Assembly: GCF_018455725.1 (NCBI RefSeq)
Contig: NZ_JAHCLR010000021.1
Coordinates: 35,033-99,032 of the forward strand
Reading direction: 5' to 3'
DNA: 64,000 nucleotides
Source of the DNA: Mycolicibacter acidiphilus
GTDB taxonomy: Bacteria > Actinomycetota > Actinomycetes > Mycobacteriales > Mycobacteriaceae
The notes below the pieces were generated by a model. That model made no database searches, was not told the DNA's origin, and worked only from the letters and a program-made list of their open reading frames with translations. The position numbers were made by a program, and so were the translations under genes. Shown here piece by piece: positions 40,595 through 48,836 of this stretch; the stretch's first letter is position 1; every line of letters begins with the position of its first letter.

Positions 40595-40840
40595 ATGGAC
40601 GTGCGGAACATCACGGTGGCGGTTCCCGACGAGGTGTACAGAACGGCCCGGATCCGGGCGGCAGAACTCGGAAAGTCGGTCAGCGCACTCGTCGGTGAGT
40701 TCCTGACCTCGCTGTCCGACCGTGAGGCGGAATTCGCAAGGCTGCTGGCCCAGCAGCAGCGTGTGCAGGGTGAGATCGACCGATTCCGGGCAGCCGATCG
40801 GCTGTCCCGTGACGAACTCCACGACCGTGCGATTCGTTGA
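40595..40840 (+). CDS. vapB: VapB-type antitoxin
   Basis: An 81-residue small protein. The N-terminal ribbon-helix-helix-like segment RNITVAVPDEVYRTARIRAA is followed by GKSVSALVGEFLTSL, the usual DNA-binding part of VapB proteins. The C-terminal half is charged and probably wraps the toxin. Family members often begin at the RNxT strand, which fits the GTG at 40601 (79 residues) as well as the ATG at 40595. It overlaps the PIN-domain gene and lies in the same position as vapBC11 in M. tuberculosis, although the toxin is not closely similar to VapC11. Confidence 0.85.
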   Translation: MDVRNITVAVPDEVYRTARIRAAELGKSVSALVGEFLTSLSDREAEFARLLAQQQRVQGEIDRFRAADRLSRDELHDRAIR

Positions 40841-41240
40841 CACCAACATCTTGCTGTACGCGATCTCCACGGATTCCGCGGAAGCGGGGAAAGCCCAGCG
40901 CGCCAACGAGATCCTGACGTACCGCGATCTCGCCCTGTCGGTTCAGGTGTTGCAGGAGTTCTACGTTCAGGCGACGCGACAGGGCCGGCCCGACGCCCTC
41001 ACCGGTGAGCAGGCCGGCGAGTTGGTGGAGTCGTTCATGCGCTTCCCGGTGGCGCCCTTGACGACCGCGGTGATGCAGGCTGCATTCACAACCCAGCAGC
41101 GCTGGCGGATCTCCTATTGGGACGCGGCGATCATCGAGGCGGCCCGGGCACTCGGTTGCGGCACCGTGCTTTCCGAGGATCTAGCCGACGGCGCCGACTA
41201 CGGCGGGATCCTGGTGCAGAACCCGTTCAGCGGTCTCTAA
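40809..41240 (+). CDS. vapC: PIN-domain ribonuclease toxin (VapC type)
   Basis: A PIN-domain protein of about 143 residues with the acidic metal-site residues in place: Asp in VRFVDTNILLYAIS, Glu in LQVLQEFYVQA, Asp in ISYWDAAIIEAA and Asp in VLSEDLADGADYGGI. The predicted activity is RNA cleavage, held off by the overlapping antitoxin. The start is either GTG 40809 or GTG 40827; the second begins at the PIN strand itself. Both overlap vapB, so coupled translation is expected. The target RNA cannot be predicted. Confidence 0.88.
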   Translation: MTNSTTVRFVDTNILLYAISTDSAEAGKAQRANEILTYRDLALSVQVLQEFYVQATRQGRPDALTGEQAGELVESFMRFPVAPLTTAVMQAAFTTQQRWRISYWDAAIIEAARALGCGTVLSEDLADGADYGGILVQNPFSGL

Positions 41241-41262
41241 CGGCTCCGCCGAAGCGCCGACT

Positions 41263-42543
41263 TCAGAGCAGGTAGCGGTACGCCGCCGACCCCGGCTCGA
41301 GCGGTTCGACGTGGATCTCCGACGAGCGCATCCGGGCCACCAGCCCGGGCAGGTCGGCGGCCGACCCCAGCTGCACGCCGACCAGCGCGGTCCCGGTCTC
41401 CCGGTTGTTGCGCTTGACGTACTCGAACAGTGTGATGTCGTCGCTCGGTCCGAGCACCTCGTCGAGGAACCGGCGCAGCGCACCGGGCGCCTGCGGGAAG
41501 TCCACCAGGAAGTAATGCTTGAGACCCAGGTGCACCAGCGAGCGTTCCAGCACCTCGCCGTACCGGGAGACGTCGTTGTTGCCGCCGGAGATCAGGCAGA
41601 CCACCGTCGAGCCGGGCTCAACCTCAGCCTCCAGCAGGCCGGCGACCGACAGGGCGCCGGCCGGTTCGGCGATGATGCCCTCGTTCTGGTACAGGTCGAG
41701 CATCGCAGTGCAGACCGCACCTTCATCGACGGTCGTGACCGACACCATGTCGCCGGCTGCGGCCAGCGCCGCATACGGTTGCGCGCCAGCCCGGGCGACC
41801 GCGGCACCGTCGACGAACTGATCGACGTGATCGAGCGTGACCGGTTCGCCCGCAGCCAGTGCGGCCATCATGTCGGCGGCGCCGGCTGGTTCCACCCCCA
41901 GCACCGCGGTGTTCGCGGTGCGCTCGGCCAGGTACGTGGTGACGCCGGAGATGCAGCCGCCGCCGCCGACCGGGACGATCACCAGATCCGGGGCGGTGTC
42001 GAGCTGCTCGAGGAGTTCGACGGCGATGGTGCCTTGGCCGGCCATCGTCCGCAGGTCGTCGTAGGGCGGCACCAGCGTCGCCCCGGTGCGGGCGACGTCG
42101 TCGCGGGCGGCTTCAGCCGCCAGGTCGTAGGTGGCGCCGCCGACGATCAGTTCGATGAAGTCGCCGCCGTGGTAGCGGATCCGGTCGCGCTTCTGCTGCG
42201 GGGTCTTCGCCGGTACGTACACCCGACCGTGGATACCCAGCGTGCGGCAGGCGTAGGCGAAGCCCTGAGCGTGGTTGCCCGCCGAGGAGCACACCACCCC
42301 GGCCGTGGTCTCGGCCGCCGACAGCTGCACCATCAGGTTGTAGGCGCCGCGGATCTTGTAGGACCGCACCGACTGCAGGTCCTCACGTTTGAGGTACACC
42401 CGCGCGCCGGTGATCATCGACAGCCGGTCGTTGAACTGCAGCGGGGTCGGGCTGACCACGCCAGCGATCCGCGCCGCCGCCGCGTCGATGTCGGCCGCGG
42501 ACAGCAGCGGGCCGGTCACGGACTGGTTCGGTTCGGCGGACAC
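41263..42543 (-). CDS. ilvA: Threonine dehydratase, biosynthetic
   Basis: A 426-residue PLP enzyme that deaminates threonine to 2-oxobutanoate, the first step to isoleucine. The PLP Lys is in YKIRGAYNLMVQL; other landmarks are CSSAGNHAQGFAYA, VGGGGCISGVTTYL and CLISGGNNDVSRY. The C-terminal regulatory (ACT-like) part runs from about residue 335 (HYFLVDFPQAPGALRRFLDE), shorter than in the E. coli enzyme and normal for mycobacteria. It starts at a GTG 28 bases after the reductase gene. Position matches Rv1559. Confidence 0.96.
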   Translation of the reverse strand: MSAEPNQSVTGPLLSAADIDAAAARIAGVVSPTPLQFNDRLSMITGARVYLKREDLQSVRSYKIRGAYNLMVQLSAAETTAGVVCSSAGNHAQGFAYACRTLGIHGRVYVPAKTPQQKRDRIRYHGGDFIELIVGGATYDLAAEAARDDVARTGATLVPPYDDLRTMAGQGTIAVELLEQLDTAPDLVIVPVGGGGCISGVTTYLAERTANTAVLGVEPAGAADMMAALAAGEPVTLDHVDQFVDGAAVARAGAQPYAALAAAGDMVSVTTVDEGAVCTAMLDLYQNEGIIAEPAGALSVAGLLEAEVEPGSTVVCLISGGNNDVSRYGEVLERSLVHLGLKHYFLVDFPQAPGALRRFLDEVLGPSDDITLFEYVKRNNRETGTALVGVQLGSAADLPGLVARMRSSEIHVEPLEPGSAAYRYLL

Positions 42544-42571
42544 CGGTTCATGGTGCCACCCAACCGGCGGT

Positions 42572-43009
42572 TCACCCCACCGGGGTCAGCACGAACACCG
42601 GGATCTGCCGCTCGGTCTTGGCCTGGTACTTGGCGTAGTCCGGCCAGACGGTGACAGCGCGCTCCCACCAGATCGCCTTCTCGTCGCCGAACACCTCGCG
42701 GGCGTCGTAGTCGCCGGTGACGGTCTTGTCCTGCAGTTCCACCCGCGGATGTGCCGTGATGTTGTGGTACCAGACGGGGTGGGTGGGCTGCCCGCCCATG
42801 GACGCGACGACGGCGTACTCGCCGTCGTGCTCCACCCGCATCAGCGGGGTCTTGCGGATCTTGCCGGTCTTGGCCCCGATCGTGGTCAGCAGGATGACCG
42901 GCTTGCCCTGCATCTCGGTGCCCTCGGTGCCCCCGGACGCCATGTACTGCTCGGCGTTCTTGCGGGCCCAGTCCACCGTGCTCGGTGCGTATTCTCCGGA
43001 AAGTGGCAT
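42572..43009 (-). CDS. Deazaflavin-dependent nitroreductase family protein (Rv1558-like)
   Basis: A 145-residue Ddn-family protein. It shows the conserved core [21 protein letters not shown], then [19 protein letters not shown] and the [20 protein letters not shown] helix typical of F420H2-dependent quinone reductases such as Rv1558 and Rv3547. The substrate is unknown. The ATG at 43009 has a TAGGCT -10 box 7 bases upstream that contains the stop codon of the DUF488 gene, so it is probably also transcribed alone as a leaderless mRNA. It belongs to the same superfamily as the pair near 22 kb, but a different branch. Confidence 0.88.
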   Translation of the reverse strand: MPLSGEYAPSTVDWARKNAEQYMASGGTEGTEMQGKPVILLTTIGAKTGKIRKTPLMRVEHDGEYAVVASMGGQPTHPVWYHNITAHPRVELQDKTVTGDYDAREVFGDEKAIWWERAVTVWPDYAKYQAKTERQIPVFVLTPVG

Positions 43010-43016
43010 GTCGACC

Positions 43017-43022
43017 AGCCTA
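43017..43022 (-). promoter_or_regulatory. -10 box of the Rv1558-like gene (leaderless)
   Basis: TAGGCT on the minus strand, 7 bases before the ATG at 43009. Its TAG is the stop codon of the upstream DUF488 gene. Confidence 0.5.
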
Positions 43023-43559
43023 GACCTCTGGAGGCGACGGGCGGTCGTAGACGAGCACGTCACCGTCGACCCGCGCCTCGACGGTCGGCCGGTGTTCGCG
43101 CAATTTCCCGTCGTGCATCAGATGGCGCACGTCGACGCCCCGCACCAGGGTCAGATAGTCCGCGATCAGCTTGCGATGGCAGCGCCACCACACCGTCTCC
43201 GCGCACATCACCGCGACCTGCTCCACGGCGGCGAGTGTCAGCAGGTCGTCGATTCCGGCCCGGAACTCCGGTGTGCGCATGTAACCGGCGTACGAGCGGA
43301 ACGACTCGTTGCGCAGTCCGACATCGGGGCTCTCCCCCTTCACCCGACGCCACCCGCCCAGTCGCGGCTCCCACTGGTAGGCGATCCCCGCCTGCGGCAA
43401 CCACTGCCCCATCGCCTCGCGGGAGCTGTCCGGGTTGTGCCGGCTGCCCGGCGCGGTGCGGACGTCCACCAGACGCGCGACACCGGCGCCGGTGAGCAAT
43501 CGGGTGATCTCACCGGCGTCGGCGGTCCCGTGCCCGAAGGTGAAAACCGTTGGCGCCGT
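43020..43559 (-). CDS. DUF488 family protein, apparent ACG start
   Basis: A 179-residue protein of the DUF488 family, function unknown. Family features are VFTFGHGT at the N-terminus, [26 protein letters not shown], and [18 protein letters not shown] with paired cysteines. No ATG, GTG or TTG precedes the conserved VFTFGHGT segment in this frame after the fadD stop (43572-43574). The first standard start, TTG at 43499, would cut off 20 residues including that segment. An ACG at 43559 gives [11 protein letters not shown] and has AAGGGGGAG about 6 bases upstream, so it is the best start. Confidence 0.75.
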   Translation of the reverse strand, partial: TAPTVFTFGHGTADAGEITRLLTGAGVARLVDVRTAPGSRHNPDSSREAMGQWLPQAGIAYQWEPRLGGWRRVKGESPDVGLRNESFRSYAGYMRTPEFRAGIDDLLTLAAVEQVAVMCAETVWWRCHRKLIADYLTLVRGVDVRHLMHDGKLREHRPTVEARVDGDVLVYDRPSPPEV

Positions 43560-43571
43560 GGCACTCCCCCT

Positions 43572-45392
43572 TCAGACAGTGACCGGGGCGGCCGCGGGTT
43601 CCCGGACGGCCGGACCGGGGTCGGTCGCGTAGAGTTCGTCGATCTCCGCGGCGTACTTGGCGGCGATGGGACGGCGTTTGAGTTTCATGGTCAGCGTCAC
43701 CTCGTCGCCGCCCGGCTCCCACAACGCCGGCAGCACCCGGAACCGCTTGATCTGCTCCACCCGGGAGAGCCGGGTGTTGCCCTCGGCCACCCCGGCAGCG
43801 ATCAGCGACAGCACGCCCGGATCGGCGGCCAGCGCCGCCGGGGTCGCCTCGGTCAGTCCGTGCGCGGCCGCGTACGGGGCGATCGAGTCAGCGTCGAACA
43901 CCATCAGCGCGGTGTTGTACGGCCGGGAATCGCCGATCGTGACCATCGCGCCGATCATCGGGCAGGCCGCCAGGATGGCGTTCTCGATGTTCGCCGGCGA
44001 CATGTTCTTGCCGGCCGCGTTGATGATCAACTCCTTTTTGCGGTCGACCACCCGTAGGTACCCGTCGGCGTCCTCGACGAGGATGTCGCCGGTGTGCAGC
44101 CAGCCGTCGGCGTCGATCGCCTCGGCGGTCTTGGCCGGCTCCCGGCGGTAACCGCGCATCACCAGGGGGCCGCGGACCAGGAACTCGCCGTCGTCGGCGA
44201 TGCGACTCTCCAAGCCGGGCAGCAGCTTTCCGACCGTCCCGAGGCGGGCGTCGCGCGGGTGCGCGGTGGACGCGACGCAGCTCAGTTCGGACATCCCCCA
44301 CACCTCACAGATCGGGACGCCGATGCCGGCGAAGAATCCCAGGGTCTCCTTGGGGATCGGCGCCGCCCCCGACACCGCGTACCGCAGTTGGTCCAGGCCG
44401 ATCTTCTCCCGCAGTTTCGACAGCACCAGGTCGTCGGCGGTGGCCCATTCGGCGGCGATCGCGTCGGAGACCGGCTCCCCGGCGATCAGCGCCGCGGAGC
44501 GTTTCGCGCCGACGCCCAGCGCCCACTGCAGGGCGGCCTGCCGATTCTGGTCGGGTTCGGCGGCCACCGCGAATTCGATTGCGGCCTTGAGCTTCTCCCA
44601 CACCCGGGGCACCGCCGCCCAGGTGGTCGGCCGCACGTCGGGCAGTGCCGCGGCGATCTCCTTGACGTCCGGGACGACGGTGATCTGGGTTCCGAACACC
44701 TCCTGGTTGTACAGCGCCATGACCCGGTCGGCGATGTGCGCCGACGGCAGGTACGACGTGGTCCGGTCACCGAACTGAACGCCGAGGACCTCGTCGACGG
44801 CGGCCGCCTCGAACAGCAGATTCGCGTGGGTCATCTCCACGCCCTTGGGCGCGCCGGTGGTGCCGGAGGTGTAGATCAGGGTGACGACGTCATCGGGTTG
44901 CACTGCCCGCCAGGTGGATTCGAAGTCGAAATCCTCCCGGCCGGCGGCGATCAGATCCTCCACCGACATCGTTCCCGGCGGCGTCCCGTCGATGCAGATG
45001 ATGTGCTCGAGCGCCGCATCGCTGGCCCGGATCCGGTCGACGTACTGTGCTTCGCAGATGACCACCCGGGTGCCGGCGTTGGCGAAGACATAGCTCAATT
45101 GTTCGGCGGGCAGCGTGTTGTACACCGAGAACGACGTCGCTCCGACGTGCTGGGCGCCGACCTCCAGCGGGTAGAACTCGATGCGGTTCGCCATCATCAG
45201 CGACACCGTGTCGCCGCGCTGCACTCCGATGCCGGCCAGACCGGCTGCCACCTGACGGACCTGCGCGGCGTACTCCCGCCAGGTCAGCGTCTGGGTACCG
45301 CCGACCGTGCGCAGGGTGACCGCGTCCGGGTCGATCGTGGCGGTGCGCTGGAAGGCCTCGCACAGCGTGACCGGCGCCTGCATACTGCTCAT
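43572..45392 (-). CDS. fadD11: Long-chain fatty-acid-CoA ligase
   Basis: A 606-residue AMP-forming acyl-activating enzyme. The P-loop-like motif is LIYTSGTTGAPKGVEMTH. Later motifs are YLPSAHIADRV, VWGMSELSCVAS, DGWLHTGDI and the hinge VVDRKKELIINAAGKNMSP, followed by the C-terminal Lys region (KLKRRPIAAKY). It corresponds to Rv1550 (fadD11) by position and length. The acyl substrate is not predictable. The ATG at 45392 has AGGAGAGA upstream. It follows the enoyl-CoA hydratase gene by 29 bases and probably shares its transcript. Confidence 0.9.
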   Translation of the reverse strand: MSSMQAPVTLCEAFQRTATIDPDAVTLRTVGGTQTLTWREYAAQVRQVAAGLAGIGVQRGDTVSLMMANRIEFYPLEVGAQHVGATSFSVYNTLPAEQLSYVFANAGTRVVICEAQYVDRIRASDAALEHIICIDGTPPGTMSVEDLIAAGREDFDFESTWRAVQPDDVVTLIYTSGTTGAPKGVEMTHANLLFEAAAVDEVLGVQFGDRTTSYLPSAHIADRVMALYNQEVFGTQITVVPDVKEIAAALPDVRPTTWAAVPRVWEKLKAAIEFAVAAEPDQNRQAALQWALGVGAKRSAALIAGEPVSDAIAAEWATADDLVLSKLREKIGLDQLRYAVSGAAPIPKETLGFFAGIGVPICEVWGMSELSCVASTAHPRDARLGTVGKLLPGLESRIADDGEFLVRGPLVMRGYRREPAKTAEAIDADGWLHTGDILVEDADGYLRVVDRKKELIINAAGKNMSPANIENAILAACPMIGAMVTIGDSRPYNTALMVFDADSIAPYAAAHGLTEATPAALAADPGVLSLIAAGVAEGNTRLSRVEQIKRFRVLPALWEPGGDEVTLTMKLKRRPIAAKYAAEIDELYATDPGPAVREPAAAPVTV

Positions 45393-45421
45393 CGCTGATT
45401 CTCTCCTGATGTCCGATTCGG

Positions 45422-46207
45422 TCAGCGACGGCTGACCCGCTCCAGATACGCCGTTGCCGCCGCCCGTGATTCGGGATCGTTGACCGCAGTGACCAGCGCG
45501 TCGGCGTCGTTCCAGCAGCGGGCCGTGGCAACCATGCCCTCGGTGACCGCGTTGGTGTGGCGTTTGGTTCCCGTCAGTGTCAGGGCGGACTTGGTGACCA
45601 GCAGCCCGACCAGGTCTTCGACCTCGGCGTCGAGGTCGGCCGCGGGTACCACCCGGTTGACGAACCCGGCCGCTTTCGCCTCGTCGGCGCCGAACGGCCG
45701 GCAGGTCATCACCAGTTCCTTGGTGAGCGCCGGGCCGATCTCGCGCACCAGGCGGGGAATGCCGCCCCACGCCAGCGGGATGCCCAGGTCGACCTCGGGG
45801 ATCGAGAAGCGGGTGTCGGCGGCCGCCACCCGAAGATCGCAGGCGGCGGCCAGCACCAGCCCGCCACCGACGCAGTGGCCGTGCAACCGGGCCACGGTCA
45901 CCGCCCGCATTGCCTCCAGCGCGTCGGCCATCCGCCGGCCGGCGTCGGCCGCCTCGCGCATGGCGCCGGCCCCGTCGGCCACGGCGGCGAACGCGGCCAG
46001 GTCGGCGCCGGCGGAGAAGGCCCGCCCGGCCCCGGCGACGACCACGACCTTGACCTGCGGCCGCTCATCGAACCAGCGGGCGGCCGACACCAGTTCGGTG
46101 AGCGTCTGGGTACCGAGCGGGTTGAGTTTCTCGGGGCGGTTCAACGTGATCGAACCGCGCGCGCCATCGGCGATCACCTGCAGGCTGCTCGCCTGCTGCG
46201 TTTCCAT
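45422..46207 (-). CDS. Enoyl-CoA hydratase/isomerase family protein
   Basis: A 261-residue crotonase-fold protein. The oxyanion-hole segments are GAGRAFSAGADLAAF near residue 60 and HGHCVGGGLVLAAACDLRVA near residue 110. In canonical hydratases the two catalytic glutamates lie near the second segment and about 20 residues on; here EVDLGIPLAWGG keeps an acidic residue, so the exact reaction is uncertain. With fadD11 downstream it may act on the same acyl-CoA. A TAACGT -10 box 7 bases upstream of the ATG indicates leaderless transcription. Confidence 0.88.
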   Translation of the reverse strand: METQQASSLQVIADGARGSITLNRPEKLNPLGTQTLTELVSAARWFDERPQVKVVVVAGAGRAFSAGADLAAFAAVADGAGAMREAADAGRRMADALEAMRAVTVARLHGHCVGGGLVLAAACDLRVAAADTRFSIPEVDLGIPLAWGGIPRLVREIGPALTKELVMTCRPFGADEAKAAGFVNRVVPAADLDAEVEDLVGLLVTKSALTLTGTKRHTNAVTEGMVATARCWNDADALVTAVNDPESRAAATAYLERVSRR

Positions 46208-46214
46208 GCGTTCG

Positions 46215-46220
46215 ACGTTA
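46215..46220 (-). promoter_or_regulatory. -10 box of the enoyl-CoA hydratase gene (leaderless)
   Basis: TAACGT on the minus strand, 7 bases before the ATG at 46207. Confidence 0.5.
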
Positions 46221-46280
46221 GCGGCCGCAGCGCGACTGCGGCAGGTGTTTGACTCCGCGTGTCCGGGTGGATCCGGGCGG

Positions 46281-46286
46281 TAGCGT
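46281..46286 (+). promoter_or_regulatory. -10 box of the LCMT-like methyltransferase (leaderless)
   Basis: TAGCGT, 7 bases before the ATG at 46294, divergent from the hydratase promoter about 60 bases away. Confidence 0.5.
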
Positions 46287-46293
46287 TGCGGGC

Positions 46294-47127
46294 ATGTCGA
46301 TTTCGATCACCGATTTCACCCCGCTGGAGCAGACGGCACTGCTGACCGAGTACGCCCGCGCCCTGGACAGCCGGGACGCGCACTCGATCCTGCACGACAC
46401 GCTGGCCGATGAGGTCGTCGGCCAGATCGACTACGACTTCGCCGGTTTCCGCATTCCGGCGAACGTGGTGCGTCAGACTGCACTGCGCGCCAAGCTGCTC
46501 GACACCAGGGTGGCGAAGTTCATCGCCCAGCACCCCGATGCGGTGGTGGTCGACCTCGGCGCCGGTCTGGGCACTCCCCGGCAGCGGGTGGCGCCGCCGG
46601 CCGGGGTCGACTGGTACAGCATCGACCTGCCGCGGGTGATCACACTGCGCACCAGGCTCGTTCAGCCCGCTGCCGGCGACCACCCGGTGGCGGCCGATCT
46701 CACCGGCGGGGAGTGGGTGGACGCCGTACCGGCGGGCCGGCCCACGATCGTGATCGCCGACGGCCTGTTCGCGTTCCTGTCCGAACAGCAGGTGATCGAG
46801 CTACTGGGCCGGGTCATCGACCGATTCGGTTCGGGCCAACTGGCCTTCAACGACTACGGCCGGATCGGCCTGCTCAGCCGGCTCTCGATGAAACTCGCGC
46901 CGCGGGGCATGTTCCGCATGCTGAATCAGGTGTGGGCCAACCCCGGCTTCAGCGATCCGCAGACCCCGCAGCGCTGGGAGCCGCGGCTGCGCCTGGTGGA
47001 GCAGGCGTGCCTGGCGCACGCCGCGGAGGTCGACGACTTCCCCGGCGCGGCCCGGCGCCTGACCAAGCTGTCCGGGAAGGTCAAGTCGATCGCCCAGCGA
47101 GCCCGGGTGCTGCGCTACCGGTTCTGA
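46294..47127 (+). CDS. Class I SAM methyltransferase, LCMT/Ppm1-like
   Basis: A 277-residue methyltransferase of the leucine-carboxyl-methyltransferase-like group, common in mycobacteria. The SAM site is VVVDLGAGLGTPRQRV, preceded by the family's N-terminal helix pair (LTEYARALDSRD, LRAKLLDTRVAKFI). DWYSIDLPRVITLR gives the acidic ribose contact and IVIADGLFAFLSEQQV the region after it. The C-terminal part is basic and ends in RARVLRYRF. Substrate unknown. It converges with the first secreted-protein gene after 9 bases. Confidence 0.82.
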   Translation: MSISITDFTPLEQTALLTEYARALDSRDAHSILHDTLADEVVGQIDYDFAGFRIPANVVRQTALRAKLLDTRVAKFIAQHPDAVVVDLGAGLGTPRQRVAPPAGVDWYSIDLPRVITLRTRLVQPAAGDHPVAADLTGGEWVDAVPAGRPTIVIADGLFAFLSEQQVIELLGRVIDRFGSGQLAFNDYGRIGLLSRLSMKLAPRGMFRMLNQVWANPGFSDPQTPQRWEPRLRLVEQACLAHAAEVDDFPGAARRLTKLSGKVKSIAQRARVLRYRF

Positions 47128-47136
47128 GCCGGGCCG

Positions 47137-47865
47137 CTACAGGTTCGCGAGGATGCCGCCAAGGAAGTCGTTCGGGTCGAAGTCCAACCCGGCGAACGGG
47201 TCGGCGGGCAGCAGGTAGTCCGGCACGGTGGGGATGTCGGAATGGAACAGGCTGTTCCACAGCAGTTGCGGGGCCGCGTCACCGATCTGGACGAAGTCCG
47301 CCGACACGTGGTTGACGTTGTCGGTCACCACGGTGTTGGTGTAGTCGCCGAACGTGAAGACCCAGTAGCTCAGGTCGTGCTCCCCGACGTTGTTGATCGT
47401 CAGATTGCTCATCAGGCCGTCGAGCATGGTGACCTTGTACATCGAAGCCCCGGACAGGAATTCGAACTTGCCCAGATCCAGGTCGTCGGAGGCGTCGGGG
47501 TTGGCCGTGAAGTCGCCGAACTGGTAGGCCGAACTGGTGAACGTCGGGTTCCAGAAGTCCTCGATCTTGACGTTGTAACTGCCGGCGTCGGTCACGGTGC
47601 CGTCTTCGTGGGTGTACTCGACGGTGTAGGCCTGGTGGTCGGCCTTCCAGTCGGTGAGCAGCGGGCGGATCCCGCTGTAGGTCCAGCCACCGTCGCGCGG
47701 GTTGTCCATCACCAGGCAGACCGCCCCGTCGCAGTTCTCGAACGGCCCGGCGTCACCGCCCCACGGGTCCACCGCATGGGCGGTCGCGGTCGGCAGCACG
47801 ATTGCAGCGAACGCGGCGGCGGCACCCATCCCGACAAGTGTGAGGACACGACGGGGGTTCAACAT
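47137..47865 (-). CDS. Secreted protein of unrecognised family, copy 1
   Basis: A 242-residue protein with a clear signal peptide (basic start, hydrophobic 7-25, cleavage at AHA-V after residue 31). The mature part is rich in Asp, Tyr, Trp and Thr, suggesting a beta-sheet extracellular domain. It has one N-terminal cysteine pair (ENCDGAVCLV) and ends in VPDYLLPADPFAGLDFDPND plus LGGILANL. I do not recognise the family. The next gene is a paralogue with the same architecture. GGGAG six bases before the ATG at 47865 supports the start. Confidence 0.78.
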   Translation of the reverse strand: MLNPRRVLTLVGMGAAAAFAAIVLPTATAHAVDPWGGDAGPFENCDGAVCLVMDNPRDGGWTYSGIRPLLTDWKADHQAYTVEYTHEDGTVTDAGSYNVKIEDFWNPTFTSSAYQFGDFTANPDASDDLDLGKFEFLSGASMYKVTMLDGLMSNLTINNVGEHDLSYWVFTFGDYTNTVVTDNVNHVSADFVQIGDAAPQLLWNSLFHSDIPTVPDYLLPADPFAGLDFDPNDFLGGILANL

Positions 47866-47916
47866 GACGGCTCCCAAAAATTACTGTGACAGATGCGAAC
47901 GATGAAACCAAATGTA

Positions 47917-47930
47917 TCAGACGTTACACC
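47917..47930 (-). promoter_or_regulatory. Conserved upstream block of secreted gene 1
   Basis: TCAGACGTTACACC as read on the plus strand, 52 bases before the start codon. The same 14 bases occur 50 bases before the paralogous gene. Further partly matching bases follow (TTGGTTT and CTGTCAC on the minus strand). Likely a shared promoter or operator element; no regulator can be named. Confidence 0.5.
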
Positions 47931-47997
47931 GATGACATCCAGCAGATACCCAGGTTAGATGTAAATGCGCTAAACCGCCGCGAATGCCGGCCGTCGG

Positions 47998-48696
47998 CTA
48001 TAGCGACGCGACCGACCCGTCGAGGAACTGACTCGGGTCGAAGTCGATACCGGAGTACGGGTCGTCGGGGATGAGGTAGTTCGGCACCGAGACGAAGGTG
48101 GGATCGGTCAGGCTGTTCCACAGGAAGCTCGGGGCGGCATCGCCGGTGTGCTGGATGTAGTCCTGCGAGGCGCCGTCCATGGTCACCACGGTGTTGACGA
48201 AGTCCGGTGTGGTGACGATCCAGTACGTCGCGCCGTTGGAGGCGTCGATCGTCACCTGGTGGAAGTCGCCGACGGTGGTGGTGTAGACCGACGTCCCGGT
48301 CAGGTCGGCGAATGCGCCCAGGTCGGCGCCGGTTTCGCCGGCAGCCGGAGTGAAGTCGCCGTAGTGGTAGGTGCTGCTGGAGATCAGTGGGGTCCAGAAG
48401 TCCTCCACCTTCACGTCGTAGCTGCCGGCGTCGGTGGACGTGCCGTCGGCGCCGCTCAGGTCGACGTTGTAGGCCTGGTCACCCTTCCAGTCGGTGAAGT
48501 ACGGCCGGAAGCCGCCGTAGGTCCAGGTGTCGGGATTGTCGACACCCATCACCAGACACGTGCCGTCCGCACAGGTCTCATAGGGACCGCCGCCCGCAGT
48601 GTCGGCGTGAGCGAGTGCCGCGGGCACAGCGAACAGTGCGAACGCCGCGGCAGCGGCTCCCCCGATCAATGCCAGCACACGGCTTTTCTTCAGCAC
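47998..48696 (-). CDS. Secreted protein of unrecognised family, copy 2
   Basis: A 232-residue paralogue of the previous gene. The signal peptide cleaves at AHA-D after residue 31, the N-terminal cysteine pair is ETCADGTCLV, and the repeated signatures TWTYGGFRPYFTDWKGDQAY, DAGSYDVKVEDFWTP, DAAPSFLWNSL and VPNYLIPDDPYSGIDFDPSQ match copy 1 position by position. The GTG at 48696 is preceded by GGGGAGGGG. The predicted location is outside the membrane. Function unknown; the conserved aromatic and acidic residues point to a binding role, which is only inference. Downstream of dnaE1 but with its own promoter region. Confidence 0.78.
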   Translation of the reverse strand: MLKKSRVLALIGGAAAAAFALFAVPAALAHADTAGGGPYETCADGTCLVMGVDNPDTWTYGGFRPYFTDWKGDQAYNVDLSGADGTSTDAGSYDVKVEDFWTPLISSSTYHYGDFTPAAGETGADLGAFADLTGTSVYTTTVGDFHQVTIDASNGATYWIVTTPDFVNTVVTMDGASQDYIQHTGDAAPSFLWNSLTDPTFVSVPNYLIPDDPYSGIDFDPSQFLDGSVASL

Positions 48697-48745
48697 TGGA
48701 ACCGCCCCTCCCCGGTGACAGAACATACAAACCAAGCGTGAAGTT

Positions 48746-48759
48746 TCAGACGTTACACC
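48746..48759 (-). promoter_or_regulatory. Conserved upstream block of secreted gene 2
   Basis: The same 14 bases as in front of copy 1 (TCAGACGTTACACC on the plus strand), 50 bases before the GTG. The match in sequence and distance indicates that the promoter was duplicated with the gene and has been kept. Confidence 0.5.
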
Positions 48760-48836
48760 AGGGATGCCGGACCGTTACTGGGAATTGATCTAAAGCTCCA
48801 CTGGAGGTGCAGCCCAACCGGTTCACGCCCCGTCTG

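Noticed and set aside
47968-47980. CGCTAAACCGCCG, matching one end of the bioF repeat, and a GGAACCGCC near 48700 matching the other end
   Set aside because: The two are not in the inverted orientation expected of one element, the internal sequence is missing, and short GC-rich matches are likely by chance.
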